A stretch of 64,000 nucleotides of DNA. It comes from Nostoc sp. NMS9. Lineage in GTDB: Bacteria > Cyanobacteriota > Cyanobacteriia > Cyanobacteriales > Nostocaceae. How positions within the stretch are numbered: the first letter of the stretch is position 1; each line of letters starts with the position of its first letter. The DNA lies in NCBI RefSeq assembly GCF_017114995.1, contig NZ_JABXKL010000019.1, forward strand, positions 186,001 to 250,000, written 5' to 3'. The translations under genes were made by a program, and so were the position numbers. Below the pieces are notes generated by a model, which worked only from the letters and a program-made list of their open reading frames with translations, was not told where the DNA came from and ran no database searches. This document shows, piece by piece, positions 1 through 9,737 of the stretch.

Positions 1-1
1 A

Positions 2-1006
2 AACAAGATTACTGCTGAATTTGAAGAAGGAATAAAACAATTAACGCAAAGCAAGTATAGTATAGCAACTTCAAACGGAACGACAGCTTTATACTGTGGA
101 CTAAAAGCATTAAATATTGGTTATGGTGATGAGGTAATTGTACCGAACTTAACATTTGCAGCCTCATCCAATGCAGTCATTATGGCAGGGGCTAAACCTG
201 TCTTTTGCGAAATAAAAGAAGAGACGCTGTGTATTGATGTTGAGGCAGCAGCAGCATTAGTTACTGAGCGCACAAAAGCCATAATGCCAGTTCATTTATA
301 TGGGCAAAGTGCTGATATGGTAGCTGTAGAAGAATTTGCTCATAAGTTCAACCTGAAAGTAATTGAAGACGCGGCCCAAGGAATTGGGGTAAAGTTTAAA
401 GGAGAACAGGTAGGATTAAGAGGCGATGTTAGTGCTATTTCATTTTCTGGTAACAAAACAATTACTTGTGGTGAAGGAGGAATAATACTGACCCAAAGCG
501 ACACAATCGCCCAAGCTTGTCGTCGGTTAAAAACACAGGGACGCGATCACAGAGGAACATTTGTACACGAACATATAGGATTTAACTTTTCTATTACTGA
601 ACTACAAGCAGCAATTGGTATTGCACAGCTCAAAAAACTGCCAGAAATTATTCGGCGTAAGCAGGAAATTTATGATACTTACAGCAAAGGGCTAAGAGAT
701 ATACCTCAATTACAACTGCTCCCAGTAGATGAACGCTGTGAACCTGTATATTGGTTTACCTCCTATTATGCAGAAAATCGAGATGAATTAGAAAACTACT
801 TGTTAAATAACGAAATTCAGACACGGGGCTTTTTCTATCCGCTTCATATGCAGCCTTGCTACAAAGATTTCGTTAAGCCAAATGTTGAATATCCTATAAG
901 TACCAAGGCATACGAGCAAGGGATTTCATTACCATCAGCTTATGGATTAAAGCCGGAACAGCAAGCATACGTCATTGAAAAAATCCGTCAGTTTTATTTA
1001 GGGTAA
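2..1006 (+). CDS. DegT/DnrJ/EryC1/StrS-type PLP aminotransferase, 5' truncated by window edge
   Basis: The frame of ORF 182..1006 stays open to the window start (..TAEFEEGIKQLTQSKYSIATSNGTTALYCGLKALNIGYGDEVIVPNLTFAASSNAVIMAGAKPV). EDAAQG and SFSGNKTITCGEGG motifs match the PLP-lysine region. Confidence 0.88.
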   Translation, partial: NKITAEFEEGIKQLTQSKYSIATSNGTTALYCGLKALNIGYGDEVIVPNLTFAASSNAVIMAGAKPVFCEIKEETLCIDVEAAAALVTERTKAIMPVHLYGQSADMVAVEEFAHKFNLKVIEDAAQGIGVKFKGEQVGLRGDVSAISFSGNKTITCGEGGIILTQSDTIAQACRRLKTQGRDHRGTFVHEHIGFNFSITELQAAIGIAQLKKLPEIIRRKQEIYDTYSKGLRDIPQLQLLPVDERCEPVYWFTSYYAENRDELENYLLNNEIQTRGFFYPLHMQPCYKDFVKPNVEYPISTKAYEQGISLPSAYGLKPEQQAYVIEKIRQFYLG

Positions 1007-1956
1007 TGAGTACTTTTAAATTTCCTCAGTACCTAGAAAAACTTGTTTCTAAGCTTTCAGATTTGCCTGATGGCAAAATTTTAGCTGAAGCTTTGGCAAC
1101 AGGGAAAGATTTTATTACGCTACTTCAGCACCAGGAAGTTAAAGGCATTACAGATATTCGGACAATTGAAGGGCAAGCTCCTCAAAATATTATAGGAGAG
1201 CCTATTAATACTAACTTTTATGACTACATAGATAATATTATTCGGCCGCAAATTGCATCAGGAGAAATTTCTGATGGTAAACAAAGTAAATATGATGATA
1301 GAAAAGTCAGATGGTCTGGAGCAGGCGTAAAGGGAAACTGGTTCCGAAGAAATGAAGTTTTATACTTAGAAGTTGGGCCGACAACTTATCCAAGATATCG
1401 TCAAGACATTGAGAGAACTAAAGCAGAGTCTTTACAGTTGATGCTCAAAGGATTAGAAAAATATAACGAGCCCTTCGGATATTTTACACGGACAATCGGC
1501 GTCACTGTAATTCCTATATCTAAGCAGGGCAGCGTTTATATTGGAGAACGTTCGCCAAATGTTGATTGTCCGGGATTATTAAATTTTGTAGCTGGTCTTG
1601 CCACATTTAATGAAATACAAGCAAATATCAACTTCTATGCTGATGCTCAACGAGAGTTAGAAGAAGAACTCGGCATTTGTATGGAACTTAATAATTCTAA
1701 TACTCAATTTATTGGTATTGCTGGAAATCCTTTTACTAGCGAAAACGATCTAATTTTTATAGTTCAAACTTCTGTTTCTGAAGATCATTTTGAATCTCAA
1801 ATATTGACTGAACACTCGCGGCTTGTACGTTTAAAGAATAAGTCTGATGCTGAAAACCTGCTTGACCAAGGATTGTTACCTGGGGAAAATACAAAAAAAG
1901 CGATCGCCTACGCCTCTAGAATAGGACTAGAATATTTGGTTAAATATATTTTTTAA
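1006..1956 (+). CDS. NUDIX-hydrolase-like protein
   Basis: Start overlaps the stop of the upstream aminotransferase. C-terminal half has a degenerate NUDIX-box-like stretch (GLATFNEIQANINFYADAQRELEEELGI). Confidence 0.55.
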   Translation: MSTFKFPQYLEKLVSKLSDLPDGKILAEALATGKDFITLLQHQEVKGITDIRTIEGQAPQNIIGEPINTNFYDYIDNIIRPQIASGEISDGKQSKYDDRKVRWSGAGVKGNWFRRNEVLYLEVGPTTYPRYRQDIERTKAESLQLMLKGLEKYNEPFGYFTRTIGVTVIPISKQGSVYIGERSPNVDCPGLLNFVAGLATFNEIQANINFYADAQRELEEELGICMELNNSNTQFIGIAGNPFTSENDLIFIVQTSVSEDHFESQILTEHSRLVRLKNKSDAENLLDQGLLPGENTKKAIAYASRIGLEYLVKYIF

Positions 1957-1994
1957 AAATTTATACTAAGTATCACAATTTTCTTTATATTAGG

Positions 1995-2099
1995 ACTCAC
2001 GTCAACCAAACTCTAGGTGTGCCGAAAAATCGCATTTACATAGAGTTTGCAGATGCTAAGGGTGCAATGTGGGGCTGGAACGGCACAACTTTTGGCTAA
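1995..2099 (+). pseudogene. C-terminal remnant of a MIF/phenylpyruvate-tautomerase-like gene
   Basis: Intergenic frame reads THVNQTLGVPKNRIYIEFADAKGAMWGWNGTTFG*, matching the conserved MIF C-terminus. No upstream portion or start codon. Confidence 0.65.
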
Positions 2100-2178
2100 T
2101 TTCCCGTCTTCTTTAGTCAAGACTAACTCGATCTAGCAGGTGTAGGATAGAGATCCAACATCAACTCGTGATTTTTTT

Positions 2179-3270
2179 ATGTCTGCTACGCCTCTTGTAT
2201 CTCAGGTTGACTTCAACTCAGAAAAATCAGAATTAATCCCTCCCCTTCTAGGCGCTTCTCTGGCGGAGTTAAGCACTTGGGTGCAGCAACAAAGACAACC
2301 TGCTTACAGAGGAAAGCAACTGCATGAATGGATATACGACAAGGGGGTGCGATCGCTAGCTGATATTTCTGTCTTCTCCAAGCAATGGCGTACAGAACTA
2401 GCAGAAGTTCCGATTGGGCGCTCAATTTTACATTACCGCTCTGAGGCTCCCGATGGTACGGTCAAATATCTTTTACGATTAACAGACGGGCAAATTATAG
2501 AAACTGTAGGCATCCCTACCTTCGCAGAAAGGGGAGAAGGCCCAAAAGCCCGTCTGACAGTTTGTGTTTCTACTCAGGTGGGTTGCCCAATGGCGTGTGA
2601 TTTCTGCGCTACTGGTAAGGGAGGCTACAAGCGCAACTTAGCACGGCACGAAATTGTCGATCAGGTGTTGACTGTGCAAGAAGATTTTCAGCAACGGGTT
2701 AGCAATGTGGTGTTTATGGGACTGGGTGAACCGTTGTTGAATACTGAGAATGTCCTAGCAGCCCTAAAATCCCTGAATCAAGATGTCGGTATTGGGCAGC
2801 GATCGCTTACAGTTTCTACAGTGGGGATTCGCGATCGCATCCGTCAGTTCGCGCAAAACAATTTGCAAATCACTCTGGCTGTGAGTCTCCACGCCCCCAA
2901 CCAAGCACTACGAGAAAAACTCATCCCCAGCGCCCGCGCCTATCCTCTAGAAGATTTACTGGCTGAATGTCGGGAATATGTGGAAATCACTGGACGCCGC
3001 GTTACTTTTGAATATGTTCTTCTCGCTGGTATTAACGATTTACCAGAACACGCATTGGAACTCTCAAAATGCCTGCGAGGATTCCAAAGTCATGTGAATT
3101 TGATTCCTTACAATCCCATCCAAGAAGTAGACTATAAACGTCCCAACCGCGATCGCATTCAAGGTTTTGTGAACGTTCTCAAGCAGCAAAATACTGCTGT
3201 TAGTGTCCGTTATTCCCGTGGTTTAGAGGCTGATGCTGCTTGTGGACAACTCAGAGCAAGTAAAAACTAA
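2179..3270 (+). CDS. rlmN: 23S rRNA (adenine2503-C2)-methyltransferase, radical SAM
   Basis: [19 protein letters not shown] radical-SAM motif, [28 protein letters not shown]-terminus. Confidence 0.95.
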   Translation: MSATPLVSQVDFNSEKSELIPPLLGASLAELSTWVQQQRQPAYRGKQLHEWIYDKGVRSLADISVFSKQWRTELAEVPIGRSILHYRSEAPDGTVKYLLRLTDGQIIETVGIPTFAERGEGPKARLTVCVSTQVGCPMACDFCATGKGGYKRNLARHEIVDQVLTVQEDFQQRVSNVVFMGLGEPLLNTENVLAALKSLNQDVGIGQRSLTVSTVGIRDRIRQFAQNNLQITLAVSLHAPNQALREKLIPSARAYPLEDLLAECREYVEITGRRVTFEYVLLAGINDLPEHALELSKCLRGFQSHVNLIPYNPIQEVDYKRPNRDRIQGFVNVLKQQNTAVSVRYSRGLEADAACGQLRASKN

Positions 3271-3414
3271 AATTTTTACACAGAGTTTTTTGAGCAACAC
3301 GTAGCTACAAGTTTAGGTTAAAGGAATCGTACTATTATACTTATAGTGCTTCCAAGTACGTATTTATATTTCTGCTTTTTTGTTTCTTACTAAGAATTTA
3401 GGGCTGCTATACCA

Positions 3415-4080
3415 ATGAATGAATCTACACTTCTTTACGATGAGAATTTTTTTAATAGCAAATATTTTCAAACTGATTATAAAACTATAGCTACGACGAT
3501 TTTCAACTTGTATCAACCAAAAAAAGTTGCAGATTTTGGTTGTGGCCCTGGCCATTTAAGTAGAGAGTTAGCAAAATTAGGTGTTAAAGTAACTGCTATT
3601 GATGGTTTTTCTCAGCCGGATTTTTCTGATTTAAATGTTGAATTTCATCTTGTAAATTTGAACGACTCAATTGCCATAACTAATATATTCACTAACAGAA
3701 CATTTGATATGGCAATTTGTTTAGAAGTAGCGGAACATTTAAATCCGTCAGTCTCATCAGAGTTAGTTACTTGGTTGACAAAAGTAGCGCCAGTAGTAGT
3801 ATTTTCTGCCGCAGTTTTGGGACAGGGTGGAGTTGGACATATTAATCTACAACCCCGTGATTTTTGGCATGGTCAATTCACCCAACACAGTTTTTTATGT
3901 GCTGATAGAATACGAGAACAATTACGTTTAGTGCCTAGTATTGCTCCTTGGTATCTTTATAACATTTTGGATTATGTTCACACACACCATCCTTTAGTAC
4001 CGCAAGCAGAGGATGTAATTCAACGCTTAATTGCATCTGAATCGGCAGCAACTAGTGCCTATTTTGGTTTATGGCGTTGA
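3415..4080 (+). CDS. SAM-dependent class I methyltransferase
   Basis: VADFGCGPGHLSRELAKLGVKVTAIDG motif I; FDMAICLEVAEHL motif. Confidence 0.8.
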   Translation: MNESTLLYDENFFNSKYFQTDYKTIATTIFNLYQPKKVADFGCGPGHLSRELAKLGVKVTAIDGFSQPDFSDLNVEFHLVNLNDSIAITNIFTNRTFDMAICLEVAEHLNPSVSSELVTWLTKVAPVVVFSAAVLGQGGVGHINLQPRDFWHGQFTQHSFLCADRIREQLRLVPSIAPWYLYNILDYVHTHHPLVPQAEDVIQRLIASESAATSAYFGLWR

Positions 4081-4368
4081 TGATTGCAGTATGAATGTAA
4101 CTAAACAAAGGAATAAAAAGGAGTCAGCCCCAACTCTTGGAGACGCTACGCGAACGGGGAAGTCAAAAGTCACGCATTCAAAAGTCAAAATTAATAATCC
4201 CCATAAATAAATTTCGGGGCAAGTAAACGGACGAGGAGTATCGTTATTCGCCCGCTATTTATCCCACGCTGCCCTATCGGGTCAGGGGTGGGACTTCTGT
4301 CGGTTCAAGCTAAAATAGATACTTCAGGATAAAGCGATCGCTCAACCCAACCAATCACAAATAACTAT

Positions 4369-4830
4369 ATGTTGAATCGATCATTGACGCTTAAACTATG
4401 GCTACTAGCGATTGTTCTTGCAAAAGCTCTGCCCATGAATTCTCCTGCTTATGGACAAATAATTAAACCGATTCCTCAGCAACCTGAGTTCTTTCAAGAA
4501 AGAATGAGACAACAACAAGAGGAACGAACTCAGCAAACACAAGAGCAATTGAAGGAAACATGGCTACGCCAAAACCTTCAACAACCACGACAACAACAAC
4601 AACAACAGCAAGAATTTACACGACAACGGCAAGAACTAATACGCCAGCAACAATTTAGACTACAACAGCAAGAAACAAGACTACAACAGCAACAATTTAC
4701 ACGACAGCAACAATTGAGAATACAAGATCAACAACTCAGACAAGATCAACAAATTAGACAACAGCAACAATTTAGATTACAAGAACAGAGACGACAGCAA
4801 GAACTTAGACAACAGAAAGAAAACCTGTGA
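4369..4830 (+). CDS. Secreted glutamine-rich protein
   Basis: Signal-peptide-like N-terminus (LKLWLLAIVLAKALPMNSPAYGQ) then a Q/R-rich low-complexity tail. Confidence 0.55.
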   Translation: MLNRSLTLKLWLLAIVLAKALPMNSPAYGQIIKPIPQQPEFFQERMRQQQEERTQQTQEQLKETWLRQNLQQPRQQQQQQQEFTRQRQELIRQQQFRLQQQETRLQQQQFTRQQQLRIQDQQLRQDQQIRQQQQFRLQEQRRQQELRQQKENL

Positions 4831-5265
4831 AGTGTTCAAAATTTCTGTTGAAGAAGAATTCAGGATCCAGAATAAGAAAGTCGGGAATACCCTGCGGCAT
4901 CTTGCTACTGAGTCGCCACTAAGGTAAGTAAACGGCTAAATCTTCTTTTTCAGAGACGTGCAAAGGACGACTTAGCGTATTTATTAAACATATTTCTTCA
5001 GAAGCTCTCTATGAGACGCTGCACTATCCACTAGTACTTCGACCCTTCTCTACGTTCGCGCAGCGTGTCGCAGACAGACGCTGCGCGTAGCTTGCTTCCA
5101 CGTTCGTGTAAATGTCCCGTAGGGAAGTGGTACAACAAGCTCAGAGCATCGCAAGTTCAGTAACCTTCCGACTCCAATTCATACTGAATTCTGACTTCTG
5201 ACTCCTGAATTCTGTTTTGATAAATAACTTTTTTATTAAAAATTAGAGAAAATCTTCTCCAATTT

Positions 5266-5463
5266 TTAATTTTTTCTTATTAGCTCGCGGTGTGCATGAA
5301 TGCCAGGGGCATACGCTTCAATTACTTTGCCAGTGCGAGTGCAACTAATCATCAAATAGTCACAACTTGGGCATTGTGTCCGAGTTAATTGACTATCAGA
5401 AATATAATAACGCTCCGCATGACTACCACAATTCGGGCAGTAAATCTTTTGTACTGTCTGCAT
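5266..5463 (-). CDS. Small zinc-ribbon protein
   Basis: 65 aa with CPNCGSH...CPSCDYL cysteine pairs. Confidence 0.6.
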   Translation of the reverse strand: MQTVQKIYCPNCGSHAERYYISDSQLTRTQCPSCDYLMISCTRTGKVIEAYAPGIHAHRELIRKN

Positions 5464-5921
5464 TTTAAAACCCCTGGTTGTAATTATTTTTTATTTGGTA
5501 AAGCTACTAGTTAAACCAGGAAAAAATCTGGTTCGACCCAATTTAACAAACTGCTGTAATATTGGCTGATTATTTTAAACAAAACTTCAGGTTTGATAAC
5601 TTTCCCATATCTTTATCTATTATTCTAGAATTTCAGTGATTTTACCCTCCTACTTTAGATACATAAATTGTTTTTCAATTAAATGCTGCTTAGAGATTTA
5701 CTGATCCCTATGATTAATGCCTTGAGAGAGCTTTGTTTATAGTCATTTCAGACGAATACAAAAAAAGCCGTTCTTGTATTCAAAAATTAAACAACATAAA
5801 TTACTGTATATTTAGTCACAAAATCTCTATCTTAAGATTTAGTTAATATTTGCTGGCAATATTTGTGAGATTAAATTCTGGTGAGATAATTTAATCAAAA
5901 CTTCCAAACTTCAGAAGTAAG

Positions 5922-5958
5922 GAGCGGCTTCCTTTACTCAAAACTTCAGGAGCCGCTC
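5922..5958. terminator. Hairpin downstream of uvrC
   Basis: gagcggct ... agccgctc stem. Confidence 0.4.
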
Positions 5959-6018
5959 AAAATTCTCTTCAAATTTTGTTTTCACCTCTTCTTCAAGGTG
6001 ACAATGGGAGTTGTCACT

Positions 6019-7896
6019 TCAAGCAGGATGAAAATAATCGTAAATTTCTTGAGCCAAACGCGGCCCAATTCCTGCTACTTCAGTGAGTTGCGTGGTTGTC
6101 GCTTGCCGAATATAGTCAACTGAGCGAAAATGCCCTAGTAGCTGTTTTTGTCGATGATGTCCTAAGCCAGGAATTTCATCTAAACGCGATCGCTTCAATT
6201 TATCACTGCGCTGCTGACGATGGAAACTCACTGCAAACCGATGCGCTTCATCCCGCAGCCGCCGCAACAACTGTACCCCAGGTTGTTCTGCATCAGTTGT
6301 TAAGGGTTTAGATTCTCCTGGTAAAAAAATCTCTTCTCGCTGCTTTGCTAAACTTACAACTCGCAAGTCTTCTAATAAATTCATCTCTTGCAAAACGGCG
6401 ACAACCGATGATAACTGACCTTTACCACCATCGATCATGATTAAATCAGGCCAGTCAGGATTACCCAAACGTGTTAATTGCTGATTTTCCCCATATTTAC
6501 GGAACCGCCGCTGGATGACTTCAGCAAGACTAGCAAAATCATCTGAGTGTCCTGCTGTCACCGTAGGATTTTTAATTTTGTAGTGGCGATAGTGCTGCTT
6601 TGCGGGTAATCCGTCGATAAAAACAACTTGCGAAGCTACTGCATTTGACCCTTGAATATGGGAAATGTCATAACCTTCAATGCGGTGAGGTACATCTGGT
6701 AAATCGAGAATGGCGGCTAAATCTTGCATTGCTTGGTGATTGCGATCGCCAAATTTCTGCATTCTTTGCAATTCATACTGAGCATTTCGCTCTACCATCT
6801 CAATTAATTCTGCTTTAGTTTGGCGTAAAGGAGTCAATATTGTGACTTTTTTGCCTTTACGTTGAGTTAAGACATCCGCCAATATCTCAGCATCTGGTAA
6901 ATCATGCTGTACCAAAATCTCTAAAGGTATTTCTACGGAATCAGCAGTTTGGTAATGTTCCTCTAAAGCTCGTTGTAAAATAGCTCCCGGTTCTGCGTGA
7001 GCATCCGCCACAAAGGCTAAACGTCCAACCAATTGCCCAGCGCGAATCTGGAATAGTTGAATGCAGGCGTGCTGTTCGTCGGCTGCCAGTGCGATCGCAT
7101 CCCGCGAAACTGTATCATCTGGTAAGGAAACTTTTTGGTCAGCTGTCAGCGACTTTAACCCAGAAATTTGATCGCGAATCCGCGCCGCTGACTCAAAATT
7201 CAAGTTCTCAGATGCTGCGTTCATCTGTTGGGTCAAAATATCAATCAGTTCCTGAGTTCGACCTTGAAAAACCATCGCTATTTTTTGGACAATTTTGCGA
7301 TATTCTTCTGGTGAAATCATCTGTTGACACACACCTGGACAACGCCCTAAATCAAAATTCAAGCAAGGACGGTCTTTAAAAAGTGGTTGAGGTCGTTGTC
7401 GCTGTGGAAAAATGCGCTTGCAGATACGGACGATTTCTCGCAATAAACCAGCATCAGTATAAGGCCCGTAAAATTTATCCTTTTCTTTACCGAATTGGCG
7501 TTTACGGGTAATAAAAATTCGCGGATAATCTTCTGACCAGGTAATGCAGAGATAGGGATATTTTTTATCATCTTTGAGCAGCACGTTAAAGTATGGTTGG
7601 TGCTGCTTGATCAAATTGGCTTCTAGCGCTAAAGCTTCGGCTTCTGTATCAGTGACGATGAATTCAATTTCTGTCACCAACTTGACCATTGTGGCGATAC
7701 GTTCACTCTTGTTGTAGCCATCCCGGAAATAGGAACGGACACGCGATCGCAACTTACGTGATTTACCTATATATATAATGCGATCGCTCGTGTCCCGCAT
7801 GAAATAAACCCCCGGTTCCGGTGGAATTTCGGCTAGACGGTTTTCTAGTCGTTCTAGCTCTTTAACCAGTGGTAATATTTGAGTAGATATTGTCAC
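6019..7896 (-). CDS. uvrC: Excinuclease ABC subunit C
   Basis: GIY-YIG N-terminus ([33 protein letters not shown]), [16 protein letters not shown] motif and C-terminal HhH. GTG start at 7896 (MTISTQ..) preferred over the longer ORF. Confidence 0.96.
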   Translation of the reverse strand: MTISTQILPLVKELERLENRLAEIPPEPGVYFMRDTSDRIIYIGKSRKLRSRVRSYFRDGYNKSERIATMVKLVTEIEFIVTDTEAEALALEANLIKQHQPYFNVLLKDDKKYPYLCITWSEDYPRIFITRKRQFGKEKDKFYGPYTDAGLLREIVRICKRIFPQRQRPQPLFKDRPCLNFDLGRCPGVCQQMISPEEYRKIVQKIAMVFQGRTQELIDILTQQMNAASENLNFESAARIRDQISGLKSLTADQKVSLPDDTVSRDAIALAADEQHACIQLFQIRAGQLVGRLAFVADAHAEPGAILQRALEEHYQTADSVEIPLEILVQHDLPDAEILADVLTQRKGKKVTILTPLRQTKAELIEMVERNAQYELQRMQKFGDRNHQAMQDLAAILDLPDVPHRIEGYDISHIQGSNAVASQVVFIDGLPAKQHYRHYKIKNPTVTAGHSDDFASLAEVIQRRFRKYGENQQLTRLGNPDWPDLIMIDGGKGQLSSVVAVLQEMNLLEDLRVVSLAKQREEIFLPGESKPLTTDAEQPGVQLLRRLRDEAHRFAVSFHRQQRSDKLKRSRLDEIPGLGHHRQKQLLGHFRSVDYIRQATTTQLTEVAGIGPRLAQEIYDYFHPA

Positions 7897-8557
7897 AACC
7901 AAAATTAGGTAATCTTTCTCTATTCTAAGAAAAATTATTTTTTCGTGCCGATTTAACAAATTATTTATCAAGTAAATATAAAGTAGCAGCCATGAGTGGC
8001 ATATACCAGAACAGATGAAAGAGGGGCCGGGGACTGGGGGAGAATAATAACTCCTAACTCAGCACCGATCAAGCCCTAGCTATCCGCTAACAGCATCAAT
8101 CCAGGTAGGCTTTTAGTCCGCACAAAAGTCTGCTGTAGTCACTTATTCGGCTTCCAAGCTAGAGGCTCGCCAGAAAACTTACTGCAAGCATTAAAACTTT
8201 GGAGCCGACGAGAGTTTGTCTAGCTGCAACCTTAGTCATTGGCTGCTACTGTCAGAATAAAAACTTTGCTTTTTGAATTTATAATTAATATTTTTAAATT
8301 CATAATACATTATTATCTGAAACTTTATATTTTAGATTCGATGATAATATTTTTGTATTGACATATATTTTTTATTAATAAACAATAGGCTTGTATATTG
8401 CTTGTATAAATATCACATAAGATTTTTATTTATTGATACTATTTATGTTTATTTTTTGAATTTGTAATATTAAGCGAATTAACTGATTTAGTCAGTTAAA
8501 TTTACGATTATGATTGAGAATATATTTATTATGATGATTTCAGACGAGAGCTAAATT

Positions 8558-8737
8558 ATGAATTTACAAGATTTTGAAATCCAGTATCGTGAGGCTATGG
8601 CTGAAACTCTCAATGAACTCCAAACAGCAGTTTTGTTATTAGCGCAAGTACAACAGAGAATTTCAACAATTGGCAGTTCTGTACAAACTCTTAGCGAGTG
8701 CGTTGAAGAGTTTATTGCTGACCAAAAAGCGGAATAA
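8558..8737 (+). CDS. Small hypothetical protein (59 aa)
   Basis: ATG..TAA ORF MNLQDFEIQYREAMAETLNELQTAVLLLAQVQQRISTIGSSVQTLSECVEEFIADQKAE, below the ORF-track size cutoff. Confidence 0.45.
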   Translation: MNLQDFEIQYREAMAETLNELQTAVLLLAQVQQRISTIGSSVQTLSECVEEFIADQKAE

Positions 8738-8758
8738 ATACACGCCTAGCAAAAAAGC

Positions 8759-9181
8759 TTATCTGTGGCGATAAGTAAGCTGTTCTTCAATTGCAAGGAT
8801 GAGATCCTTGAGTTTTAAAGGTTTGACAAAATAGCTACATGCACCCAAACTCAGAGCTAGTTCTTGATCTGCTTTAAAAGCAAAGGCTGAAACCACAATG
8901 ATAGGTATTTTTGACAAATCAGGTTTTTGCTGGACTTGTTTTAAGAGTGAATAACCGTCAATATCTGGCAATTTCAAGTCTAATAACATTAAATCTGGCT
9001 CGAATTTCTCTATGGTTGAGAAAAAAGCAGAGCCTTCTGATAAACTTTCGACTTCATACCCACAGTAACTTAGATAGTCACTAAGTAACATCCGATTGAG
9101 GTAATGGTCTTCAACTAGTAAAATTCGTCTAACTTTGTGTGACTGCAATGGCTGATTTATATTGAGTAATTGTACTGTCAT
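8759..9181 (-). CDS. CheY-like response regulator receiver protein
   Basis: ILLVEDHYLNRMLLSDYL, DLMLLDLKLPDIDGYSLL, VVSAFAF, YFVKPL receiver signatures. Confidence 0.9.
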   Translation of the reverse strand: MTVQLLNINQPLQSHKVRRILLVEDHYLNRMLLSDYLSYCGYEVESLSEGSAFFSTIEKFEPDLMLLDLKLPDIDGYSLLKQVQQKPDLSKIPIIVVSAFAFKADQELALSLGACSYFVKPLKLKDLILAIEEQLTYRHR

Positions 9182-9683
9182 TGCTACCTATTATCTGATT
9201 ATCTTAATTAAAAGCCAACAATTATTACCATAAACTAAAACAGTAGTGCATTTAAACAGTGAAACAAATAGAAATTATACTTAGTGTAATCTAATCAAAG
9301 ATATGAATAAATCAAATTTAGCTGCATTACAAAACTAAAACAATAGTATCATTAAATACAATTAAATCAAAAATTCAGCTTTTTTTTAGGAATTTTTTAT
9401 AATTTAGAGTATTCAGTTAACATCTGTTTTTACAAATTTAATTGCCTAAAATTTATAAGTAAAACTACTTAAGTAATACTGGAACTAATATTATAGTAAT
9501 TGCCCTTCCTAAGGATGTGAGGGTAAGTAATACCATTGTACGAAATCTATATTAAAAACAAATCAAGTTGGTAGAGGCATACTGATGTAAAATCTTGCAA
9601 TCGATTTATTTGTTGCAAGTATTTTTAGAAACAGTATAATCTAGAAGATTAAATTATCTTATAGCTGCAAGGAATTATTCATC

Positions 9684-9713
9684 AAAAAAGGGAGCTGTTA
9701 GCTCCCTTACTTA
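9684..9713 (-). terminator. Rho-independent terminator of the PEP-CTERM gene
   Basis: aagggagc-tgtta-gctccctt stem; T-run on the minus strand. Confidence 0.7.
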
Positions 9714-9737
9714 TTTTTTGGAATGGAAACCAGAGTT

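Noticed and set aside
6096-7379. Plus-strand ORFs opposite uvrC
   Set aside because: Antisense to a strongly supported CDS.
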